Source: Alteromonas sp. 1_MG-2023
Lineage (GTDB): Bacteria > Pseudomonadota > Gammaproteobacteria > Enterobacterales > Alteromonadaceae
Length of the DNA stretch: 64,000 nt
NCBI RefSeq assembly: GCF_030547075.1
Contig: NZ_JAUOQH010000001.1
Span: forward strand, 372,001 to 436,000
Direction: 5' to 3'
Notes under the pieces: model-generated
The model's database searches: none
Seen by the model: only the letters and a program-made list of their open reading frames with translations
Told to the model about the DNA's origin: nothing
Part shown: piece by piece, positions 35,186 through 44,705 of the stretch
Numbering within the stretch: position 1 is the stretch's first letter
Layout of the letters: each line of letters begins with the position of its first letter
Position numbers and translations under genes: made by a program

Positions 35186-36205
35186 ATGCTTAAACCTCTG
35201 CTGCACTCCCCATTCCGCCTATTTGCCTTATCTGACCTGCGCCCTTTCTCGTTGCCACTCTTAAGAGTATTAATGTATCTAATGCTTCTATGTCTGTCGC
35301 CTATGGCAGCTTACGCATCACAGCTTTCCTTCGACAAAACGACTTCACCTACCGAAATTCAGTTTCAGTACCGTTGGACCGATGTACAAGGCAACGAACA
35401 ACATATTGGATTTACGTTACCCAGAGGTGCGTTAAATATTGCCCCTACTATGCAAACCAATTACAAACCAGAAATAGCACAGCGCTACGTTATGGTGTCG
35501 TTGCAGCAGGAAGCAAGAAAGGTGGACCCTCGAGATGCAATTGTTTCGGTGGCGCAAGAAAACGAAAAAATTAATATTAGTGTGAGATCAAAAAAGCCTG
35601 ACATGGCCGACAAGATATTTGCACAATTAAAAACGGTGCAGACGACGGCTTATAATGACTACCTAGATAAGCATTACTACACTCGATTCACGACTTTGTT
35701 TAACCAACAAGCTGTTAAGCCCGATCACCTTCGCTATGTTGCAGAAACGTATGAAGCTCTTCGGCCCATATCAGAAGCCTTTTACGACAAAATAGATCGC
35801 ATTGAAAATAACCGTGCTTATTTACAGCTTTTACTCAGCTGGGTTCAAAGCATTCCTTACGACACGCTGGAAGATAGAGTTGCCAGTAACGGCTCAGGGT
35901 TTGCACCGCCTTTAGGGTTACTGATGCAAAACAGGGGCGACTGCGATAGCAAAGCGGTGCTGACCAGCGCGTTGGTGCAGGCTTTTCTTCCCTCCACCAG
36001 CTTGATCATGGTGTTTTTACCTAACCATGCTTTGTTGGGGGTAGCAATTAATGCCGCATCCGAAGATGAAAAACTAGAAGTTGAGGGTAAGACTTACGTG
36101 CTTTTTGACCCAACCGGCCCAGCCCTTATCCCCTTTGGCGATATTTCAGAAGACACCAAACGCTACATCTCAACTGGCCGCTATCAAGTGGAGACAATTG
36201 ATTGA
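35186..36205 (+). CDS. Exported transglutaminase-like cysteine protease
   Basis: A 339-residue protein with a hydrophobic export signal (MYLMLLCLSPMAAYAS region, residues 30-45). The C-terminal part has the transglutaminase-like triad: C253 in NRGDCDSKA, H281 in LPNHALLGV and D308 in VLFDPTGP. Such domains often cut or crosslink peptides in the periplasm; the substrate is unknown. The start is uncertain: a GTG at 35123 is in frame, ATG 35186 is my choice, and ATG 35273 would give a conventional short signal peptide. Confidence 0.7.
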   Translation: MLKPLLHSPFRLFALSDLRPFSLPLLRVLMYLMLLCLSPMAAYASQLSFDKTTSPTEIQFQYRWTDVQGNEQHIGFTLPRGALNIAPTMQTNYKPEIAQRYVMVSLQQEARKVDPRDAIVSVAQENEKINISVRSKKPDMADKIFAQLKTVQTTAYNDYLDKHYYTRFTTLFNQQAVKPDHLRYVAETYEALRPISEAFYDKIDRIENNRAYLQLLLSWVQSIPYDTLEDRVASNGSGFAPPLGLLMQNRGDCDSKAVLTSALVQAFLPSTSLIMVFLPNHALLGVAINAASEDEKLEVEGKTYVLFDPTGPALIPFGDISEDTKRYISTGRYQVETID

Positions 36206-36253
36206 AAAGGTGTTGAATAATTAAAGCGTTATAGACCGGTTTAAAATACAAAT

Positions 36254-36295
36254 AAAAAAGCGCATTCGGGAGTTAAACCGCAAATGCGCTTCGTT
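36254..36295. terminator. Terminator between convergent genes
   Basis: AAGCGCATT (36258-36266) pairs with AATGCGCTT (36283-36291). An A-run on the left serves the minus strand and a short T-rich tail the plus strand. Confidence 0.7.
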
Positions 36296-36330
36296 TTGCT
36301 TATTGTATTTTTAGAGTTCGTATTCGCGTG

Positions 36331-37728
36331 TTACAAGTTCTCTTCTGCAAAGCTGGCTAAACGGCTTCGTACTACCCCATCTAAGTTCAGTGTTGCACTA
36401 CCGGAGAAGTCTTTGAACTTCTCTACCAAGTAAGTTAACCCCGACGTTACCGCGCTTAGGTAATTACTGTCGATTTGGGCCAAGTTTCCACCCACAATAA
36501 TTTTCGTACCCTCACCGCATCGGGTGATGATGGTTTTAAGCTGTGACGCAGTTAAATTCTGAGATTCATCCAAAATTACGATAGAATTTTGAATGCTTCG
36601 CCCGCGCATAAAGTTAACCGACTTATACTGAATATTGGCTTTTTCCATGATGTAATTCATAGAGCCTTTCACGTTTTCATCGTGTTTATGCAACACTTCT
36701 AGCGAATCGGTTATTGCCGCCAGCCAAGGCAACATTTTTTCTTCTTCCGTACCCGGTAAGAAACCAATCGACTCTGCAATTTCTGGTGTGCTACGTGTTA
36801 CGATAATCTTATCGTACATGTTGCGCTCCACCACCATTTCAAGGGCTGCTGCAAGCGCTAACAAGGTTTTACCACTTCCTGCCGGCCCACTTAGAATAAC
36901 TAAGTCGATGTGAGGGTCGAGCAACGCATGAAGTGCCATTGCTTGACCAATATTCTTAGGCGTTATTCCCCACGCATGACGGCTCATTAAACGCTCATAG
37001 CCTAAATCAAGTACTTCTAGAGAATCACCATTAATGGCTTCAACTATCCCAGCAAAGTCGTTGCTTTCGTCAAGCAAAAACTCGTTAATGTAAGCTTCTG
37101 GCAGCATGGCTTTTGGAATAGTGTGAATGGTGTCACGACCTTCGGTGCGACTGTCTACACTTTTCACTTTGTCCCAGAAGTTGCCTTCAAAACGATGGAA
37201 CCCCCGAGATAGATATTTAATATCGCTAATAAGTTGGTCGGTGCGGTAATCCTCTACATGAGCAAGACCAGCCCCTTTGGCTTTAAGGCGCATGTTGAGG
37301 TCTTTGGTAACCAACACCACTTGTTGCGGTGCATTCGCTTTTTGTAAATGCAAGGCAACGTTAATAATACGGTTGTCGTTCTCATTACTGGTGAACACTT
37401 GCTGCGATTGCGCCATGCCTAAATCGGTGTAAATAGACAATGAACCTGTGGGCGCTGTTTCACCCGCCCCCATCCCTACCATAGACACGCCCGCCACCAT
37501 GTTTTCAGGTGAGGCATCGTGCAGTAAGTCTTCCATTGCACGAATAGATACACGCGCATCTCGGGCAACGTCTTTCTTACTGTCTTTGATGTAGTCTAGT
37601 TCTTCGAGCACTGTCATTGGGACAACGACATCGTGTTCTTTAAAGGAGAGAAATGCGTGAGGTTCATGCAGCAGAATATTAGTATCGAGGACGTATATTT
37701 TCGTATCTGGGGAATTTTTTCTTGGCAT
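36331..37728 (-). CDS. PhoH-family protein with N-terminal PIN domain
   Basis: A 465-residue protein. An N-terminal PIN nuclease fold (YVLDTNILLHEPHAF, VLEELD) is fused to a PhoH P-loop ATPase with Walker A LSGPAGSGKTLLAL and Walker B IVILDESQN. This is the long YlaK / PhoH2 type, in which the PIN RNase and the ATPase act together on RNA. The role in gammaproteobacteria is not settled. GGAGTGAAGG precedes the ATG. The gene is divergent from rapA. Confidence 0.9.
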   Translation of the reverse strand: MPRKNSPDTKIYVLDTNILLHEPHAFLSFKEHDVVVPMTVLEELDYIKDSKKDVARDARVSIRAMEDLLHDASPENMVAGVSMVGMGAGETAPTGSLSIYTDLGMAQSQQVFTSNENDNRIINVALHLQKANAPQQVVLVTKDLNMRLKAKGAGLAHVEDYRTDQLISDIKYLSRGFHRFEGNFWDKVKSVDSRTEGRDTIHTIPKAMLPEAYINEFLLDESNDFAGIVEAINGDSLEVLDLGYERLMSRHAWGITPKNIGQAMALHALLDPHIDLVILSGPAGSGKTLLALAAALEMVVERNMYDKIIVTRSTPEIAESIGFLPGTEEEKMLPWLAAITDSLEVLHKHDENVKGSMNYIMEKANIQYKSVNFMRGRSIQNSIVILDESQNLTASQLKTIITRCGEGTKIIVGGNLAQIDSNYLSAVTSGLTYLVEKFKDFSGSATLNLDGVVRSRLASFAEENL

Positions 37729-38034
37729 CCTTCACTCCGGTAATTAAGGCCAGGCACGCAGTAAACTAGCGTGCTAGGAACAGTTCCGCAAAAGGAGAAG
37801 AAGTTGTCGCTCGAACAGGACTTCCACTCCTTGTCACGTCGACCGAAAAGTGGCAGCAACATAAACACTACCACTTCATACGCTTGCCCAACTAACAATC
37901 ACAAGCGTTAAATCCACCATAATCCAGATTTTAATTATTAGCACTGTTTTTTTTGTTAATAATTTTTCTTACCTCCAAATCTCCCTCCTCCAACCACATT
38001 CTTCTGGCCAAGATTAAAACGCACAATTGGGCTA

Positions 38035-38055
38035 GTATTAATGACTTATTAATAC
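38035..38055. promoter_or_regulatory. 21-bp palindromic operator upstream of rapA
   Basis: GTATTAAT (38035-38042) and ATTAATAC (38048-38055) are perfect inverted repeats separated by GACTT. They overlap the -35 of the likely rapA promoter, so a dimeric repressor bound here would block it. The regulator is unknown. Confidence 0.5.
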
Positions 38056-38069
38056 ACAATGCGTACAAT
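38041..38069 (+). promoter_or_regulatory. Candidate rapA promoter
   Basis: ATGACT (38041-38046), a 17-bp spacer and TACAAT (38064-38069) lie 30 bp before the rapA ATG. Confidence 0.45.
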
Positions 38070-38098
38070 ACCGCCCCCGCAAAAAAGGTTGGTGATTT

Positions 38099-40927
38099 AT
38101 GAGTTCAGGAAATCCGTTTTCCATTGGTCAGCGTTGGTTAAGTAATACTGAAACCGAATTAGGTTTAGGCGCTGTGATTAGTGTTGATTTTCGCTCAGTT
38201 GAAGTGTTTTTCCCTGCCACGGGCGAAGCGCGCATGTATACAAAGCAAGATGCTCCACTTACCCGTTTAGTGTTCGATATCGGCGAAACCATAAAGAGCC
38301 AAGACGGCTGGCAAATGACTATCTCTGAAATTGAAGAGAGTCAGGGGGTTTGCATTTATTTTGGTATTCGTGAAGACACCAAAGCCCAAGTTCGCCTTTC
38401 TGAAACCTTGCTTGATCACCATATTCGATTAAACCAACCTGAAAAACGCTTGTTCAGCGAGCAACTCGACCACCCTAAATGGTTCGACTTACGTCTTAAT
38501 GCGTTGAACCACCAATACGATTATTTACGTTCTAGCACCTTAGGTTTAGCGGGTGCTCGTATCTCGCTTATTCCCCACCAGCTGCATATTGCCTCTGAAG
38601 TGGGTAGCCGTCATGCACCACGGGTTTTACTTGCCGATGAAGTTGGTTTGGGTAAAACCATTGAAGCGGCGCTTATTATTCACCAGCAACTGCGCACGGG
38701 GCGCGCTCAGCGAGTGCTAATTTTAGTACCTGATTCTTTGGTGCATCAGTGGTTGGTTGAAATGCTACGCAGAATTAACCTGCCTTTCGCTATTTTTGAT
38801 GAAAGCCGATGCGAAGCCTTAGATGATGACGGGGAAACTAACCCGTTTGAGAACGATCAGTTAGTGCTATGTAGCATCGACTTTTTGAGTCAAAGTGAAA
38901 AACGTCAGCAACAAATTCAAGCGGCCTCATGGGATTTAATGGTAGTTGATGAAGCCCATCACCTTGCATGGTCTGCAGATGCCCCTTCTGCTGAATACAC
39001 CTGTGTGGAAGCGTTAGCTAATGAAACCCCTGGGGTATTGTTATTGACCGCAACACCAGACCAACTTGGTCACGAAAGCCATTTTGCTCGGTTGCGATTA
39101 CTCGACCCAGCTCGCTTTCATAGTTACGAAGCGTTTTTAACCGAAGAGTCGCGTTACAGTCAGCTTGCTGACGCGGTAGCGCCTTTGCTTTCTGACACCA
39201 CGCCGGATGAAAAGCAGCAAACAAAGCTAACCGACTTCGCCCCAGATGTGATGGAAAATGCTGGTGATTTAACCCAGCCTGAAGCTCGCCGAGAATTGGT
39301 ACATCAGCTTATTGATTGCCACGGTACTGGCAGAATGCTGTTTAGAAACCGCAGAGCCAATATTGAAGGCTTCCCTGACCGCGTATTGCTTGGCTACCAA
39401 CTTGAACTGCCAGAGGTATATGAAAGTGCAGTAACCGGTGGTGATTTAACCCATGCGTTATACCCTGAACGTATGCCAAGCGTGGTGAATAGCTGGATGG
39501 ATGAAGATCCTCGGGTTGGTTGGTTACTTGATTTTATGCAGTCGGTAAAACCGGAAAAAATACTACTGATTTGTGCCAGTGCGCGCACCGCACAAGAACT
39601 TGGTGAAGTCATTCGCACTCAAACCGGTGTACGTCATAGCGTATTCCACGAAGGCATGACCATTGTTGAGCGAGACAAAGCCGCTCATTATTTCTCTGAT
39701 GAAGAAGACGGCGCACAAATATTACTGTGTAGCGAAATTGGTAGTGAAGGTCGTAACTTCCAGTTTGCCCATCATTTGGTATTGTTCGATTTACCAGTAA
39801 CACCCGACTTACTTGAACAACGAATTGGACGCTTAGATCGTATTGGTCAAACTCAAACCGTGGAAATTCACGTGCCTTATTTGAAAAACACCGCTCAGCA
39901 TGTGTTGGTGGATTGGTATCATGAAGGGCTGAATGCGTTCGAGAAAACCTGCCCCACAGGCTCAGGCGTGTTTGACGACGTAAAAACCTTGTTAATTGGC
40001 GCGTGTTTGCACCCTCACGATCTTCATACCCGTGATGAACTTATTAACTTAAGTACCACGTTAAATAGTCAGTTAGTGGCTCAGTTGGAAGCCGGCCGTG
40101 ACCGTTTATTAGAACTTAATGCCTCTGGTGAAGGTCGCGTTGAACAGTTACTTGAAGACATTATATTGCTTGATAACTCACAAGATTTATCACGCTTTAT
40201 GGGCCGTTTGTTCGATGCTATTGGGGTTCAGCAAGAAGAAAAAGGCAGCGATTGCTTTATTCTAATGCCTACCGAGTCTATGGTTGCCCAGCTGCCAGGT
40301 CTTGACCCTGAAGGCATGACGGTAACCTATAAACGCCGGGTTGCTACCACTTTAGAAAATGTGCAATTTTTAAGTTGGGATCACCCTCTTGTACATACCG
40401 CTATCGATTTAGTGCTAAGTGATGTACATGGTAAAAGCAGCATTGGTTTTATTGCTGATCCGGACTTACCTAAGGGTGCTTACTGGTTAGAGGCGTTATT
40501 TGTGCTAGATGCAAACGCCCCTAAAGCACTTCAGCTTGGGCGTTTCTTACCGCAAACGCCACTGCGCATTTGTTTAGATGCACAAGGCAACCAAGTTGAT
40601 TTAACCTTTGAGATAAAGCGTAAAGTGAACCGCAAAATTTCTCATCAGCTGATAAAAGCGCTGCAACAGCCGCTTACGTTAGCGATTGAGAACAGCCGCA
40701 AATTGGCACATCAACAGGCGAATCAAAAGCTACACGATGCACTGCAAGACATGCACAAAACCCTAAACAGTGAGATTCAGCGTTTAGTCGATTTGCAAAA
40801 GCGTAACCCGTCAGTGCGTGACAGTGAAATTGAGTTTATTGAAAATCAAATGAACGCGTTAGACAAAGTAATACAAGGTGCTGACGTGCAGTTTGACGCC
40901 CTTCGATTGGTAGTGAACAACCCTTAA
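38099..40927 (+). CDS. rapA: RNA polymerase-associated ATPase RapA (HepA)
   Basis: A 942-residue Swi2/Snf2 translocase. Two N-terminal Tudor-like domains (GQRWLSNTETELGLGAV) come first, then the ATPase with LADEVGLGKTIEAALI, VVDEAHHLAW, LLLTATP, and the C-terminal half with SEIGSEGRNFQFA and LEQRIGRLDRIGQ. RapA binds RNA polymerase and helps it recycle after termination. The length is close to E. coli RapA (968). The stop overlaps the rluA start by one base (TAATG), so the two are one operon. Confidence 0.95.
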   Translation: MSSGNPFSIGQRWLSNTETELGLGAVISVDFRSVEVFFPATGEARMYTKQDAPLTRLVFDIGETIKSQDGWQMTISEIEESQGVCIYFGIREDTKAQVRLSETLLDHHIRLNQPEKRLFSEQLDHPKWFDLRLNALNHQYDYLRSSTLGLAGARISLIPHQLHIASEVGSRHAPRVLLADEVGLGKTIEAALIIHQQLRTGRAQRVLILVPDSLVHQWLVEMLRRINLPFAIFDESRCEALDDDGETNPFENDQLVLCSIDFLSQSEKRQQQIQAASWDLMVVDEAHHLAWSADAPSAEYTCVEALANETPGVLLLTATPDQLGHESHFARLRLLDPARFHSYEAFLTEESRYSQLADAVAPLLSDTTPDEKQQTKLTDFAPDVMENAGDLTQPEARRELVHQLIDCHGTGRMLFRNRRANIEGFPDRVLLGYQLELPEVYESAVTGGDLTHALYPERMPSVVNSWMDEDPRVGWLLDFMQSVKPEKILLICASARTAQELGEVIRTQTGVRHSVFHEGMTIVERDKAAHYFSDEEDGAQILLCSEIGSEGRNFQFAHHLVLFDLPVTPDLLEQRIGRLDRIGQTQTVEIHVPYLKNTAQHVLVDWYHEGLNAFEKTCPTGSGVFDDVKTLLIGACLHPHDLHTRDELINLSTTLNSQLVAQLEAGRDRLLELNASGEGRVEQLLEDIILLDNSQDLSRFMGRLFDAIGVQQEEKGSDCFILMPTESMVAQLPGLDPEGMTVTYKRRVATTLENVQFLSWDHPLVHTAIDLVLSDVHGKSSIGFIADPDLPKGAYWLEALFVLDANAPKALQLGRFLPQTPLRICLDAQGNQVDLTFEIKRKVNRKISHQLIKALQQPLTLAIENSRKLAHQQANQKLHDALQDMHKTLNSEIQRLVDLQKRNPSVRDSEIEFIENQMNALDKVIQGADVQFDALRLVVNNP

Positions 40928-41754
40928 TGGCTAATCCAGCGTTTGTTTACAACCCGCCCTTACAGCCCTATTTAACCATTCTCTACCAAGATGATGACAT
41001 CTTGGTAGCGAATAAGCCCAGCGGCTTGTTAAGTGTGCCAGGTAAGGCACAAGAACATAAAGACTCACTTATTAGCAGAGTAAAGACCGTGTTCCCCACT
41101 GCCACTGTGGTGCACAGGCTTGATATGGCGACATCGGGCATTATGGTGATGGCGCTCAATAAAGAAAGCCATCGGCATATATCAAAGCAATTTGAATTAC
41201 GTAAAACCAAGAAGCGCTATTTTGCCCGTGTTTTCGGTAACGTTAAAGACACTAGCGGGGAAGTGAGCTTACCCCTTATTTGTGATTGGCCTAACCGCCC
41301 TAAGCAAATGGTGGATTATGAGCGAGGCAAAAAAGCCCTTACCCATTATGAAGTGGTAGACGTAACGCCTGCCAAATCACATCGAACGGTTAATTCAAAA
41401 AATGTTGATAGCTTTGATACTAGTCTCGTTGCTAGCTCCGCCATTGGCTCTGTAGCGGGCGAGAAGAACGAAATTACCATAGCTGGCAATGAAACCGAAA
41501 CCCTCGTAGCTTTGTACCCCGTTACAGGGCGCTCCCATCAATTGCGGGTGCATATGCTTGAGTTAGGCCATCCTATCTTAGGTGATAGGCTGTATGCGCA
41601 TTCTGAAGCGCTAAGTATGGCTGAACGATTACAGTTGCATGCAGAAAGCCTGAGCTTCGCGCATCCTGCATCTGAAGATTGGTTAACGTTTCAAACGCCT
41701 ATTCCGTTTACGGGTTATTCCCACTACTCACCTGCCCCTCTTTCTATAGACTAA
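40927..41754 (+). CDS. rluA: Pseudouridine synthase RluA
   Basis: A 275-residue RluA-family synthase with catalytic D66 in HRLDMATSG and the late block PVTGRSHQLRVHM followed by LGHPILGDRLYA. RluA isomerises U746 of 23S rRNA and U32 of some tRNAs, and it is next to rapA in E. coli too. The protein is about 55 residues longer than E. coli RluA, mostly from a Ser/Thr/Asn-rich insertion at about residues 150-195 before the last core strands. Translation is probably coupled to rapA. Confidence 0.92.
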   Translation: MANPAFVYNPPLQPYLTILYQDDDILVANKPSGLLSVPGKAQEHKDSLISRVKTVFPTATVVHRLDMATSGIMVMALNKESHRHISKQFELRKTKKRYFARVFGNVKDTSGEVSLPLICDWPNRPKQMVDYERGKKALTHYEVVDVTPAKSHRTVNSKNVDSFDTSLVASSAIGSVAGEKNEITIAGNETETLVALYPVTGRSHQLRVHMLELGHPILGDRLYAHSEALSMAERLQLHAESLSFAHPASEDWLTFQTPIPFTGYSHYSPAPLSID

Positions 41755-41806
41755 GCTTTATGGCTCTATCTACCACAGAGCTTTTAGTTAAGGGTTTTCA
41801 ATTAAG

Positions 41807-41865
41807 TGCATTTAATTAAGTAAGTTTAGTTAGGTGCGTTTAGTTAGCGAAAATATTCAGAGTTC
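41807..41865. repeat. TTTA(A/G)TTAG-type short repeats
   Basis: Three imperfect copies of a GTGC-TTTAGTTAG unit stand in tandem in the rluA-DUF3530 gap. They look like a simple repeat without a clear function. Confidence 0.4.
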
Positions 41866-41926
41866 TCACTGAAGTTTTTAAAGGCTTAGCCGATAATATT
41901 ACCGTTGAACAGTTTATCGGTATGCC

Positions 41927-42784
41927 ATGTTACGCTTATTTATTAGCACGCTCGTGGTGGGTTGCAGTTTTAGCTTTTTATTTTCCATGGGGCCTTTTGC
42001 GTCTTGTGCGCAAGCCCAAAGCTTGTACGAAGATATTACCCACGCTTTTTTACCAGAAGACATTACTTATGTGATGGCTGGGGAAATCCGTGTGCCTATT
42101 TTTGAGAGTTCATCTGCATTGCCGGTTTCTCGCGGTGTGGCCATTATTTTAGCCGATGCCTCTCCTTCAGGGCTTTCTATTAGGGATGCTCGTCACCTCG
42201 CCAGCCTACTCAATGAAAAAGGATGGCATGCGGTAGTTAGCCCAGTTTCATTTGCGCTTGAAGAAGAGCCTGACCTTCCCGTAGAAGAAGCCACTCACCC
42301 AAAAGCCGACAGCCGACTTCAACAGCTAAATTATGTAACGGCTAGTCAGCATCTCACAACACTGATGAATGCACTTAATACCCATCTTGAAAGCCATCAA
42401 GGCTTCAGAATGAATATCGCCTATGGCATGCAGGCAGCACAAATGCTCGATTTAGGCTCAAAAGGGATTATCCCATCTCCTGATACCTTGGTTACCATTG
42501 CGCCTTTTTGGCCCAATGTTGATATAAACCGCAGCGTGCCTGAATTTATTGCTGGCACAGAATTCCCTGTTTTAGATTTATCAATTAACGATACCAATCC
42601 ATGGGCAACCCAAACAGAAGTGAAACGAAAACAACTTGCCGCCACTTCCCTCAAGCTCCATTACCGACAACAGTCTCTCGCCACGCAAAATTCAACCTTT
42701 GGTCTAATGGAAAATGAAAATAGCGCGAATATTCAATTAATTGGTGCAAATATCCTTGGATGGGCGCAATATTTAGGCTGGTAA
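41927..42784 (+). CDS. DUF3530 family exported protein
   Basis: A 285-residue protein with an N-terminal signal (MLRLFISTLVVGCSFSFLFS, cleavage probably at AQA). The core RGVAIILADASPSGLS, ASLLNEKGWHAVVSP and the C-terminal PVLDLSINDTNPWA with LKLHYRQ match DUF3530, an alpha/beta-hydrolase-like family. The usual Gly-x-Ser-x-Gly elbow is not evident (IAYGMQAAQ stands there), so it may not be an active hydrolase. Function unknown. It follows rluA after 170 bp. Confidence 0.72.
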   Translation: MLRLFISTLVVGCSFSFLFSMGPFASCAQAQSLYEDITHAFLPEDITYVMAGEIRVPIFESSSALPVSRGVAIILADASPSGLSIRDARHLASLLNEKGWHAVVSPVSFALEEEPDLPVEEATHPKADSRLQQLNYVTASQHLTTLMNALNTHLESHQGFRMNIAYGMQAAQMLDLGSKGIIPSPDTLVTIAPFWPNVDINRSVPEFIAGTEFPVLDLSINDTNPWATQTEVKRKQLAATSLKLHYRQQSLATQNSTFGLMENENSANIQLIGANILGWAQYLGW

Positions 42785-42919
42785 TTGCAACCTAAACCAT
42801 TTAGTCTAATTTGCAGCTTAAAACAGTGCCTTATCTCAAGTGGGCTTTTTCTCTCGAGGTATCACTGAATATTCTGACTATAATTCATTTTAATCTTATT
42901 TAACGGCGGCTGTGTGTCT

Positions 42920-43243
42920 ATGACTGTTCAATCATTCGTAAACAAAAAAGCCAAGCAGCTGTGTTTTTATCTGAGGTCCTTTTGGCAAGGAGAGCTACCC
43001 GTCGAGGAGATTGAGCTATTCTTCTGGGATAGCATGGAAGAGTGGGGGCAGATAGAATACACATTTACCCAACCTTATACGTATAAGGAGCGGGTGTTTT
43101 GGCATTTGCTTCATCAAGTCCATTTTTGGCAAGAAGATAAATTGCGTTCAGATCAATATCTCGTCGATGAGTTGATGAATTGCGTATTATATTTGGAAGG
43201 TAAGGGGCATTGCCCTATCGATTGTGTCGGTATTCGACCGTAA
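42920..43243 (+). CDS. Small conserved hypothetical protein
   Basis: A 107-residue acidic, aromatic-rich protein; I recognise no family. Trp and Phe are frequent in patches such as IELFFWDSMEEWGQIEYTF and VFWHLLHQVHFWQ, and two Cys are near the C-terminus. A GTG at 42914 is in frame, but ATG 42920 is preferred. A consensus TATAAT at 42879-42884 could be its -10. Base use is like its neighbours. Confidence 0.6.
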   Translation: MTVQSFVNKKAKQLCFYLRSFWQGELPVEEIELFFWDSMEEWGQIEYTFTQPYTYKERVFWHLLHQVHFWQEDKLRSDQYLVDELMNCVLYLEGKGHCPIDCVGIRP

Positions 43244-43324
43244 TCTCTATTCTTTAGCTGCTAACTCTTATTTGTTAAATAAGTAATAATTCCATTCTTT
43301 GTCGCTCGTTTTCATTGAAACTCT

Positions 43325-43359
43325 AGCGTGATCATGGCTCAATACATAACGATCACGCT
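43325..43359. promoter_or_regulatory. Inverted repeat upstream of the AmpG-like gene
   Basis: AGCGTGATC (43325-43333) and GATCACGCT (43351-43359) are perfect 9-bp inverted repeats, 26 bp centre to centre, ending 17 bp before the TTG start. No T-run follows, so an operator or a leader hairpin is more likely than a terminator. Confidence 0.45.
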
Positions 43360-43376
43360 TTGGCCATGGAACGCAT

Positions 43377-44705
43377 TTGTTAGACTCTCTTAAAACTTAT
43401 CACGATCGACGTTACCTCAGTATTTTTCTTTTTGGCATTACCAGTGGCTTTCCATGGATCTTAATTGGTTCAGTACTCTCAGCCTGGCTAAAGGATGAAG
43501 GCCTCTCCCGCTCTGCCATTGGTTTGTTTGGCGCTATATTTGCGGTGTACTCATTTAATTTCCTCTGGTCTCCGTTAATTGACCGAGTAAAACCTCGCTT
43601 TCTTGGCCAACGGCGAGGTTGGATTTTCATTATGCAAGGCGGCATTACTTTGTGTTGTGGATTAATGACGCAGCTATCCGCTCAAAGCCACTTATTTTAC
43701 CTAGCATTGGTCGGCTTACTCATTGCTATATTTTCATCTACCCAAGATATCGCTATTGATGGTTATCGCATTGATGTTATAGAAGCGAATGATAATGATG
43801 GCTTATCGGCAGCCTCGTCTGTGGCTACCGCAGGCTGGTGGACAGGATACGGTGGACTTGGTGCCATTCCGTTTTTTATTGCCGATAACAGCAGTTGGTA
43901 TTGGCCTGATATTTACGGCTTGCTGGCCCTCTTCATGCTAGTACTCATGATTACGACACTGTTTGCTAAAGAACCAGACATAGATCGTGATTTATTGCGT
44001 AGTCAAGTGATGGGGAATTCTATACAAGGCAATACAGACGAAGGTTCTGCTAAAATAGCCTTTTGGTTTAAACAAACCATACAGGCCCCTTTTTCAGAGT
44101 TTTTCTCCCGTAATGGGGTGAAGCTCGCTTTATCGTTTTTGCTGTTTATCTTTCTGTTTAAAATTGGGGAAGCTTTCTTAGGCAGGATGAGTATCGTTTT
44201 TTACAAAGAAATCGGTTTTACGAATAGCGATATTGGCACCTACTCAAAGCTGCTTAACTGGTGGGTGACTATTATATTTGCGCTAATTGGTGGTCTGGTC
44301 AACATTCGCTATGGCATTTATAAAGGTTTGATGACAGCGGGCATCGCTATGGCGGCCTCAAACCTCATGTTTTCACTTATTGCCACTACCGGGCCTGATG
44401 TAAAACTTCTTGCCGCTGCGGTCATCATCGATGGATTTACTGCAGCCTGGAGTACAGTTGCCATGGTGGCGTTTATATCTTTACTGTGTAATCGCGCCTT
44501 TAGTGCCACGCAATATGCCTTAATGGCATCGTTAAGCGTGGCTGGTAGAACGTTAGTAGCCTCTAGTAGTGGCTTTGTAGTTGATTATCTAGATGGGAAT
44601 TGGAGCCAGTTTTTTATCGTTACCGCCCTTATGGTTATACCTAGCCTACTCTTTTTACATAATATTCGAGACAAAATAACAGACTTAGAAAAATCAAAAA
44701 CATAG
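43377..44705 (+). CDS. AmpG-like major facilitator transporter
   Basis: A 442-residue, 12-helix transporter. The opening FGITSGFPWILIGSVLSAWLK and the loop SPLIDRVKPRFLGQRRGW match AmpG, the inner-membrane permease that brings anhydro-muropeptides back for cell-wall recycling. The motif STQDIAIDGYRID is another strong AmpG mark. The frame offers TTG at 43377 as the most likely start; an ATG 11 bases upstream is in another frame and stops at once. A 9-bp inverted repeat lies just before it. Confidence 0.85.
   Translation: MLDSLKTYHDRRYLSIFLFGITSGFPWILIGSVLSAWLKDEGLSRSAIGLFGAIFAVYSFNFLWSPLIDRVKPRFLGQRRGWIFIMQGGITLCCGLMTQLSAQSHLFYLALVGLLIAIFSSTQDIAIDGYRIDVIEANDNDGLSAASSVATAGWWTGYGGLGAIPFFIADNSSWYWPDIYGLLALFMLVLMITTLFAKEPDIDRDLLRSQVMGNSIQGNTDEGSAKIAFWFKQTIQAPFSEFFSRNGVKLALSFLLFIFLFKIGEAFLGRMSIVFYKEIGFTNSDIGTYSKLLNWWVTIIFALIGGLVNIRYGIYKGLMTAGIAMAASNLMFSLIATTGPDVKLLAAAVIIDGFTAAWSTVAMVAFISLLCNRAFSATQYALMASLSVAGRTLVASSSGFVVDYLDGNWSQFFIVTALMVIPSLLFLHNIRDKITDLEKSKT

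Larger units (their letters stand above)
37729..38098. other. Divergent phoH-rapA intergenic region
   Basis: These 370 bp hold no supported gene. Visible are a palindrome CTAGCGTGCTAG near 37765-37776, an AT-rich centre (37920-37970) with a run of T, and the rapA promoter with its own palindrome (38035-38069). Confidence 0.55.

Noticed and set aside
37614-37898. Separate 94-residue protein on the minus strand upstream of PhoH
   Set aside because: It overlaps the PhoH start in another frame and has no recognisable feature.
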